This document shows positions 56,780-64,000 of a DNA stretch of 64,000 nucleotides, piece by piece. The stretch comes from Emergomyces orientalis. Lineage: Eukaryota; Ascomycota; Eurotiomycetes; Onygenales; Ajellomycetaceae. The stretch is from NCBI GenBank assembly GCA_002110485.1, contig MOWL01000001.1:310001-374000 (forward strand), given 5' to 3'. Both the position numbers and the translations under genes were made by a program. Under the pieces are notes generated by a model, which ran no database searches, had not been told where the DNA came from, and saw only the letters and a list, made by a program, of their open reading frames with translations. Within the stretch, counting starts at the first letter, position 1. Every line of letters starts with the position of its first letter.

Positions 56780-57110
56780 TCACCTGCGGACATGATACGA
56801 CAACATGCCCCTCAATACTACCAGAAGCCGATATCTGTTGTCAATTGACATGGTGAATGCAACTTGGATGTAGGACCTTGCGATATGGGCCATTTTCAAA
56901 GCATCGACTGCATCAGAGACGGAATAACAAACGGTTAAGCCTCTAAGGGTGATAGCCATTGTTCTATACGGGGTGTTTCCCGTTTCCTTTGGTGCTCTAT
57001 GGGCCGCGATAAGCCGAAAAATGGTCTCACCACCACTCTGGATAAACCACGAATTATAAGCCTTTGGTGGGCTTAGGTTTGTTGTGGTGGACGCATTTTT
57101 AACGGGCACT
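56780..57110 (-). other. Unassigned open frame, possible 3' exon or gene remnant
   Basis: A 109-codon open stretch without a good upstream ATG. It contains SWFIQSGGETIFRLIAAHRA and YRTMAITLRGLTVCYSVSDA, which look like a folded helical protein rather than random sequence. An in-frame stop lies just upstream, so it would have to be a terminal exon or a relic. I do not recognise the family. A Cys-containing minus-strand frame at 57073-57273 could be an adjoining piece. Confidence 0.3.
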
Positions 57111-58280
57111 TCACAGTCGTTGGTTCATAGCTCTGGTGAGAGAATATTTCATTTTCCTGGTTGGAAGTTGAGTGGCTACATGGAGCCAATAACGATGCCC
57201 AAGGATGACCTCTCTCCCAACTCTCCACAAATCTTTTGCAGCACTGCAAGTTGAAGGAACCGTTCACCTGCACCCAGATGCGGGATACTTTAAAATGTGT
57301 GAGTTGTCATTCTGTGTATGGTTACTGGATGAGACTGGTTCCGATATCCATGGCTAGGACGCTTTCGCGGCATCAAGGGATGTTATCCAACTGACTTTCC
57401 AGGTGGCCGACCTCACTCTTGTCGCCCCTCTCCACTGACGTGGGTTCAATGCCCTTCATTGTCCTTGTATGAGGCTGCACTGTAGCATTGTGCTCTTAAA
57501 TGGCAGCAATCAACTGCGATGGGTTTGATTATCTGTATTCGCATTATTTCTCCGAGGCCTGACCTTGAGGCGGGTTGATATTTGATTCCGCGCATTCCAC
57601 TGCAGAGTTCGCAAATGCGTTACTGGCACCAAATAGACGAATACTCTGTAGCAGGGAACAGCTGGCCGTGAAGCTAGAAAATGAGATGTCATTGCATATT
57701 TTCCCCTGCTTGTCGCACCTGGCAGCCCTGTTCATGTCATCGACTGGGTTCATTGATTAGTACTCACTATTCGAGTTTTTCAGCAATGCCGCTCCGATCT
57801 CCCTATTGGTGATATAATAAAAAATGCCGTTCTGATCTATCCTGGCTTCGTGCCTTGATTCTTGGCTCAACGCCGTTCTCTTGCAGCCTTATGTGTAAAA
57901 TTGAGACGTCTGCAGAGTCAGAGAGGGCTTGAATTCATACTTGAGCCAATGATTCGCTCAGTGTACCCGTGCGATTTCACCAACGTTTGACAATTTTTTG
58001 GCTTAAATCTCTCTCTCTGCCCCTCGATCCGCATTTGGTGAAGCTTTGAGAAGATGCTAACGCTCCAATTTCTTGAAGGATGTTGAATGGTAAGTGCAAT
58101 ATACATTTTTGATATTTTCGAAGCGTTATTGCCCATTTTTACGAACCCCTTGTTGCCCACAAAAGCTCGTATGCTTGATTGCCTGTTCTCATTCTACCTA
58201 GCAATATAAACCTGTACTCCCAGACAATATGGGCCCAAACGACGAAGCCAGGCATCTATAATTATAATGCCGCTACTGAT
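57111..58280. other. Spacer before the large membrane protein
   Basis: 1.2 kb with several short frames on both strands and no recognisable domain. It probably includes the promoter and leader of the plus-strand gene at 58281 and possible degraded exons of the unassigned frame. Confidence 0.4.
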
Positions 58281-60476
58281 ATGACAATAGGGCCAATCAC
58301 AAGCCTTGGGAGAGGGAGTGCAATGGACGCGGATCGAGTCGAAGGCCGTACCCGAACTCCTTGGTACAAGTCCAGTACTCTGCAAAACGTACTTTTTGAT
58401 ATTTTCTGTTTCGCATGGCTCCTGCCGATTACCGCCTTGCTCTGGTTAAATTATAAGCACCACATTATCGGGGCAAGCGTTTCTTGCGGCATTCCCGGCT
58501 ACGAAGATGACTGCAACCTCTGGCGAAACCTTCAACAACATACCATTGCATTGGATACCAAGGACCATGAGATGTTGGGGCTCTTACAGCTGGTAGCCAA
58601 AGCCCTTGAGGTCTGGTTCACCGTTTTTGCTAGCAGCCTTGTTTTGGATCTAGCAATGCTACTGCTCCGGCGCCGTGGCCTTCCAGTGGGCTATTTCCTG
58701 ACTTACGTGGAATTTACCAACATCATGAGCCCGCTCAGTTTTACATTTTGGAAGTCAGTGAAAACTCCCAAGGACCTGGCTTCCTCTGGCCCACATCGCA
58801 TATCAAAATTATGTCTTTGGGCGTTTGCTCTACTGGCTCTACTTCTTTGTATCACATGCAATTTGATGGGACCTGCGATTGCTGTCCTCAGTATCCCTTC
58901 TCTTGGGTGGGCAGAAGCCAATTCTCTTGCACCAGGAGCTTTCGGGATAATGCTTGCATCTAATCCCCCGAAAAATATCAACAGTGCTCCAAATTGCGAA
59001 GAATCAGATTTAGTAGCGAGTAATTTTACTTGCACAGATTACTTTTCTTCAAGCCTGGACGAAATGTCGGCAGGACTGCAATGGCGCCGTTTGTTGTGGG
59101 AGAATGGTTCGACCGTCTTGGAACCGATACTAGCGGATGGGAATGTGGCTTTCTCCTATAACTCATCGACTTGGGGAGACATCCACCACGTATGGGTGCC
59201 GAGTCGGCAGCTGTTGCGAGAGATGAGCCTTGATTACTTTGAGATCTTCAATTCGAAATCCAAGGATAACTTTGAGGACACCCAACGGGCCCTGCCAGAT
59301 CGCCCTCTTGACCTCCATCTCTTCAACCACTACCGAAATACCTTGGACATTGAAGTGTACCGCGAAGGTCCTAGCCTCGGAGCGAAGGGCTTTTGCACCA
59401 CAGCAAATATCATTGACATAACGGTATCAAGTAACAAGTCCGTGCATTGCTATAATACAACTTCCCGCAGCCAGCCCGGTTACTACTATGAGTGCATCCG
59501 CGTTGGTTCTCCTTGGAACGAAACTGGATTTGCACATTCAAATTTCTCTATCCGAGAAACAGACACAGCATCGGGTGGTAACATCTCGGTGAACATGTAT
59601 TCAGTGGAGAGATCCTTTGGAATCCCTGCAGAAAAGGAGCACTGCATTTTGGATCGTGAATGCAGTGATATCTGTAACTGGGATCGAATATCCTCTGTTA
59701 TCGCCCCGGACCCACAACAAGCGGCTCTCCACTTGAATATACAGTTTTTTGAGTATACACCATCAAGGATGTTCCCTCCAAACTCCACCGTATTGTGCCA
59801 AACAAATTCCCACCTCATGTTTCCTGCGTATACAATGACACTCACGCCCTTGGAAATCAACAGCACCATCGTCAAATTAGTTGTCCCCACCGAAACAAAA
59901 CCTAAGAGCATTTTCCTGCACCCAGACTGGGTACTTGCCGCGTGGTCAGTATCCAAATATGGTACAGTGGACGGCAATCGGCTAGCAGCATCTAATTTGG
60001 TAGCTAGTATTGAATCTCTGGCCAGAATTAAACAGCCGAGGACACGCAAGGATATACAGGCGTTCAGAAAGGCTACGAATGTTGTCTTGGACCAACATAG
60101 GCTCATTTACAACCACGCACTGTCTCTAGTTGGCCATACCACTCTGAATGCCACTGAGGTAGGAGGGCCTCGCGATGATATGGAACAACACCCTCAGCTC
60201 ATCTCATCTAAAAAGTTCCGTGTTTGGGCGTATGGAAATGACTCTCAGTCGATTAAACTAGGTGTGGCGGTGTCCATATTTGGATGCATCTGTGTTTTGG
60301 GCCGGACATTGGCCCGGCCCTTTTTTACACATAACCGACCTTCCACACTTGAAATTGCCATCGCAGCCTTGAGATACGGTGGTGGATTTGGTGACTCGGG
60401 CGGAACTTTAATTGATGGGAACGTTCGATTTCGTCGAGACACCAATGCTGGAGGTTTAACGTTGGTTCGCCGGTGA
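58281..60476 (+). CDS. Large fungal multi-pass membrane protein of unknown function
   Basis: An intronless frame of 731 residues from the first in-frame ATG (58281); the frame is open to 58179 but without an ATG. Three hydrophobic helices lie in the first 230 residues (LFDIFCFAWLLPITALLW, EVWFTVFASSLVLDLAMLLL, LWAFALLALLLCITCNLMGP), and one lies near the C-terminus (LGVAVSIFGCICVLG). Between them is a domain of about 400 residues with many cysteines and N-x-S/T sites (NFTC, NSTV, NETG, NATE), consistent with an extracytoplasmic glycosylated region. The layout recalls expanded families of fungal transmembrane proteins, but I recognise no functional domain. A second ATG at 58323 is possible. 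Confidence 0.75.
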   Translation: MTIGPITSLGRGSAMDADRVEGRTRTPWYKSSTLQNVLFDIFCFAWLLPITALLWLNYKHHIIGASVSCGIPGYEDDCNLWRNLQQHTIALDTKDHEMLGLLQLVAKALEVWFTVFASSLVLDLAMLLLRRRGLPVGYFLTYVEFTNIMSPLSFTFWKSVKTPKDLASSGPHRISKLCLWAFALLALLLCITCNLMGPAIAVLSIPSLGWAEANSLAPGAFGIMLASNPPKNINSAPNCEESDLVASNFTCTDYFSSSLDEMSAGLQWRRLLWENGSTVLEPILADGNVAFSYNSSTWGDIHHVWVPSRQLLREMSLDYFEIFNSKSKDNFEDTQRALPDRPLDLHLFNHYRNTLDIEVYREGPSLGAKGFCTTANIIDITVSSNKSVHCYNTTSRSQPGYYYECIRVGSPWNETGFAHSNFSIRETDTASGGNISVNMYSVERSFGIPAEKEHCILDRECSDICNWDRISSVIAPDPQQAALHLNIQFFEYTPSRMFPPNSTVLCQTNSHLMFPAYTMTLTPLEINSTIVKLVVPTETKPKSIFLHPDWVLAAWSVSKYGTVDGNRLAASNLVASIESLARIKQPRTRKDIQAFRKATNVVLDQHRLIYNHALSLVGHTTLNATEVGGPRDDMEQHPQLISSKKFRVWAYGNDSQSIKLGVAVSIFGCICVLGRTLARPFFTHNRPSTLEIAIAALRYGGGFGDSGGTLIDGNVRFRRDTNAGGLTLVRR

Positions 60477-61255
60477 AAGCCGTATGAGATGAGCTATAGG
60501 AGAAACCTGGGTTGTTATTTTTTTAATTTTAATTTTTCAGTTACTACCTTGATACCCATCCACCTCTCCTGTTTTTAATTTTTAGTCTTCTCTTCCGACG
60601 TTTGATGTTTCTTCTTTTCTGTGATCAGGTTGAATACCACTTTCCATTTTCCAACAATATGTAGCGGCCCGCAGGGTTTCGCAATGGTCCGTAGAAAGTT
60701 ACCGGTGATAATGTAATGATGAAATGAATGGTTTTAAGGGTAGAGCATCAATCTTTACCCCATTTTTGGGGCTGTAAAAAGCCTTGCCTCAGACTCCTAC
60801 GGAGAGAGAAGATCAAATTAGCATAGCTGTCGGCGGTGAGAGGCGGCTTTAGGCAAAAGGATAGGGGGACTTTGACGCCTAACAGCGCTGAAAATTAGCT
60901 GGTGTTGAATGCATTTTTACGATGATAGGTAACTTAACAAGTTTCGAAACATTCTCCGATCTACAAGTTGGCGTGGCCTACTGTTGAAACATATGCTTTA
61001 AATAGGGCTTGATTGAACTAGTTTAGCCTTCTGGAAATTTAGTGTCGCAACCTTATCCTGGGCTGTTGGCGCAACAAAAGCTCAGACCAAACTCCAAACT
61101 GACAGATATCAACATCGCGCTATGTTGATTCCCGCTGCTGAGCTCAATTAACCGTCCACAGTCGCTACAAGAAATTACACAAATTGTAGTGTCCAATCTT
61201 CGTCCCAATGGTTTGAATTTCTGTATTCTTTTTTTCTTCCTCTCTTTTTTAAAAA
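60477..61255. other. Spacer before CWH41
   Basis: 779 bp between tandem plus-strand genes, with T-rich stretches after the membrane protein and a T-rich leader immediately before the CWH41 ATG. No coding sequence or RNA gene is supported. Confidence 0.5.
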
Positions 61256-64000
61256 ATGGTGTTTGCGCTGCGATTCCTCCTATTGCCATTGGCGTCCTTA
61301 TCCGCCTTTGCGGCTGGGGAGGATTTAACAGCTCCTGGCGACAATGTCCCGATATTGGCAAAGGAGGTAGGGAAAGCCTTCAATGAATCGCTATTGTGGG
61401 GCCCGTATAGGCCTAATTTATATTTCGGTGTCCGCCCGCGGATTCCGAAAAGCTTGTTGACGGGATTGATGTGGGCGAAACTGGATGATTATCAATCTGC
61501 AGAGCAAAGTAGGTATATTCGAATTGTTAGGAGAGCTTTAGCTACACCCTCGGAGTTAGATATTTCGTCGTTTTATTTACCAATTGCTTGTCGCGTGCTG
61601 ACTTTTCCCAAAGACTTTAGACACACATGCGAACAAAACGAGGGGATGGCCGGTTATGGATGGGACGAGTACGATATTCGCAAGGGAGGCCGTCAGACGA
61701 TCCACGACGCGGGGAACACGATAGACCTAACGATCGATTTCATAAAGGTACCGGGCGGAAGCAATGGAGGGAATTGGGGGGCACGTATCAAGGGTACTCC
61801 TCGCCCGGATGCGCTCCCTAATCAAGCAACAACGGTTGTCTTCTACGCCGCTATGGAAGGTTTGGGGAGTTTAGAATTTGGCAGCGAGGTTGATCCTCTG
61901 GGATACAAAGGAGATGTGAAATTTACGGGATCTACCGCGGATCTTGGTGATTTCACTCTCGACATTACTCACGGGCCGGAGAGCAATGCGCACCCTCCCC
62001 GAAGCGCTGCGGCGTATGACAACAAACCACTGGAGAGGACGATGGTTACAGGACTTCAGATGCCCCCAGAAATTCTTTGGCAAGCAAAGGGTATGGCTTA
62101 TACTTCATGTCCCGCCTGTATACGAAATAAGAGAGAGATCTCATATGCTGATGTTAATGTTGATGTCTAAAGCGCTTCTTTTTGCCCACATGAAGGAAGA
62201 GGTTGAAGCTACTTTGAAGAAGTACGGAACCGATACCCCTCCTTCACCTGCGCAACTATTTACTATCGCGAATAATCCCGTTGATGGGAATATGCATTTC
62301 GTGCAAAAGGTCTTTAAGGGCCCTTTCGAGGTATGAATATATACTACTCTACCCTTCATCATTACCTGCTGACCGTGGAAAGTTCGACGTTCTTTTCTCG
62401 TCTGGTTCGTCGCCGGAACCTTTGACTTGTAGGTTGAGCCCCTTTCTGCCATATTCTACAAATGGAGAGCGTGATAGGACTTTATCTAATGCTCGACAGC
62501 AACGATACTCACCGAGGAGATTAAAGCTGCTTCAGCCTCCTTTTCTGAAAAGTTCAAGGAGGTATTTTCTCCCTTGGCCCCCTTTAACACACCAAAATAC
62601 ACCGAGTTCTCAAAAACCATGTTTTCGAATTTGGTTGGTGGCATCGGATATTTCTATGGCGACTCGGTTGTCGACCGATCTAATGCACCGGAATACGAGG
62701 AAGAGAACGAAGGGTTCTGGGAAGAGACGGACCAGGCGCGGGGCCAGGCGAAGCCAAGTATAAGCAGCCCCGCAGAGTTGTTTACAAGCATTCCGTCCCG
62801 GCCATTCTTCCCTCGGGGCTTCCTCTGGGATGAAGGATTTCACTTGATCCCAGTTATTGAGTGGGACCCCGACTTGACGTATGTTTGTTACTTGCATCTG
62901 GTTTTTGATGGAAACTGCTAACATGCGGTAGTCTGGAAATAACGAAGAGCTGGTTCAGTCTCATGGATGAGGATGGATGGATTGCACGTGAACAGATTTT
63001 GGGCCCTGAAACTCGTAGCAAGGTGCCTCAGGAATTCCAGGTTCAATACCCGCATTACGCAAACCCTCCAACATTATTCATGATCCTTGAGTCATTCGTG
63101 GAGAAAATCCGACCAAACAAGCCAGTGGGCCGTGAACAACCTGAGGTTTACCAATTACCCTCCGGTATCCGATCAGCGTACTTGGAGAATCCGGAGCTTG
63201 CCATTTCGTCTCTTCGCTCTATCTACCCTCTACTTAAACGCCAGTATTTTTGGTTTAAGAAAACACAGTGGGGCGACATTAAATCGTATGATCGGGAAGC
63301 GTTCTCTCTAAAAGAAGCTTACAGATGGCGAGGACGATCTGTTCAACACATTCTCACTTCTGGACTCGACGATTATCCGAGACCCCAACCGCCCCACCCT
63401 GGCGAACTCCATGTCGATTTGATAAGCTGGATGGGAATGATGACCCGGGCTATTCGACGGATTGCCGAAGCCTTGGAAGAAATTGATGACGTGCATGAGT
63501 TCGCGGTGTATGAGAATGCGATTACTCGGAATATTGATGATCTCCATTGGAACAAGGATGCTCAGACTTATTGCGATGCAACCATTGACGATTATGAGGA
63601 GCATGTGCATGTCTGCCACAAGGGATACGTATCTCTTTTCCCCTTTATGACGGGGTTGATACCCGCTGATAGTCCACGGCTTGGACCTATTTTGGATCTC
63701 ATCCAGGATCCAGAAGAGCTGTGGAGCGACTATGGTATTCGCAGTTTGAGCAAAAAGGACGAGTTTTATGGAACGGCAGAAAACTACTGGAGGAGTCCTA
63801 TCTGGATTAACATCAATTACTTGATTCTCAAGAATCTTCTTGTACGTCGAAATCGGATCTAGGAATTCTTTTATTGGAACATTCTCAAAGAACACTGCTA
63901 ACCTTTATGGACATACAGGATGTCGCCACCGTTCCTGGGCCACATCGAGATCAAGCACGTGAAATGTATACCCAATTGCGCAAGAATATTGTTGAGAATG
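61256..64000 (+). CDS. CWH41: Mannosyl-oligosaccharide glucosidase (glucosidase I, GH63), 3'-truncated by the window
   Basis: Six exons are visible: 61256-62090, 62173-62330, 62383-62428, 62500-62878, 62932-63841 and 63919 to the window end. A signal peptide (MVFALRFLLLPLASLSAFAA) precedes the GH63 N-domain (LLWGPYRPNLYFGVRPRIPK, GYGWDEYDIRKGGRQTIHDA). The catalytic domain has FFPRGFLWDEGFHLIPVIEW, carrying the acidic residues of GH63 signature 1, and GTAENYWRSPIWININYLIL, signature 2. Glucosidase I removes the outermost alpha-1,2-glucose from Glc3Man9GlcNAc2 in the ER, the first N-glycan trimming step before calnexin binding. Introns are short and phases agree; exon 3 is only 46 nt. The terminal exon continues beyond 64000. 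Confidence 0.93.

Noticed and set aside
1..64000. CRISPR arrays, secondary-metabolite cluster, retrotransposon LTRs
   Set aside because: No regularly spaced direct repeats, no PKS/NRPS/terpene signature, and no reverse transcriptase, integrase or paired LTRs were recognised.

Overview
This is a 64 kb window of a filamentous ascomycete nuclear genome, most likely class Eurotiomycetes and probably order Onygenales. The evidence is short GT..AG introns (about 50-120 nt) with CTAAC-like branch sites, compact genes on both strands, AT-rich spacers, and fungal-specific proteins such as Mis6/CENP-I, Tda3, Pet100 and Laa1. The finer placement rests on general resemblance only. Nothing prokaryotic, viral, CRISPR-like or obviously mobile was seen.

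Layout. 1-1.8 kb: AT-rich, no gene. 1.8-14.3 kb: TSC2 (-), CSE1 (+), a 39-residue zinc-ribbon-like microprotein (-) and a PLP trans-sulfuration-family enzyme (+). 15-15.7 kb: a kinase-like pseudogene. 16-28.7 kb: a GGQ mitochondrial release-factor-like protein (-), a serine palmitoyltransferase small-subunit-like protein (+), PET100 (-), a peroxisomal enoyl-CoA isomerase (+), CDC123 (-), COG1 (+) and a DUF1640/MCUR1-like mitochondrial protein (+). 29-42 kb: LAA1/HEATR5 (-, six exons), TACO1/YebC (+), Mis6/CENP-I (-) and CLPTM1 (-). 42.6-53.6 kb: an SDR-fold protein with degenerate catalytic motifs (+), an ASX-homology-domain protein with an AT-hook (-), SEC22 (+), ELP5 (-, apparent one-base frameshift), SNRNP27 (+) and TDA3 (+). 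53.6-61 kb: a more accessory-looking stretch with a 5'-truncated APH-type phosphotransferase, a 1.7 kb gene-poor AT-rich spacer, a secreted fasciclin-domain protein (-), an unassigned open frame, and a large glycosylated multi-pass membrane protein (+). 61.2 kb to the end: CWH41 (glucosidase I), truncated by the window.

The genes are mostly single-copy housekeeping functions. Themes are secretory and endosomal trafficking (COG1, LAA1, SEC22, CLPTM1, TDA3, CWH41) and mitochondrial gene expression and assembly (release factor, PET100, TACO1, DUF1640). TOR control (TSC2), translation (CDC123, ELP5), nuclear transport (CSE1), kinetochore (CENP-I) and splicing (SNRNP27) are also represented. I see no operon-like or cluster logic and no convincing new multi-gene system. 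The items most worth checking are the Cys-rich microprotein, the ELP5 frameshift, a stop-free 120-nt intron in the DUF1640 gene, a possible GGQ-less isoform of the release-factor gene, the degenerate SDR protein, and the two decayed kinase/phosphotransferase-fold copies.

All exon borders were placed by eye from frame continuity, splice consensus and family knowledge. No alignment was run.
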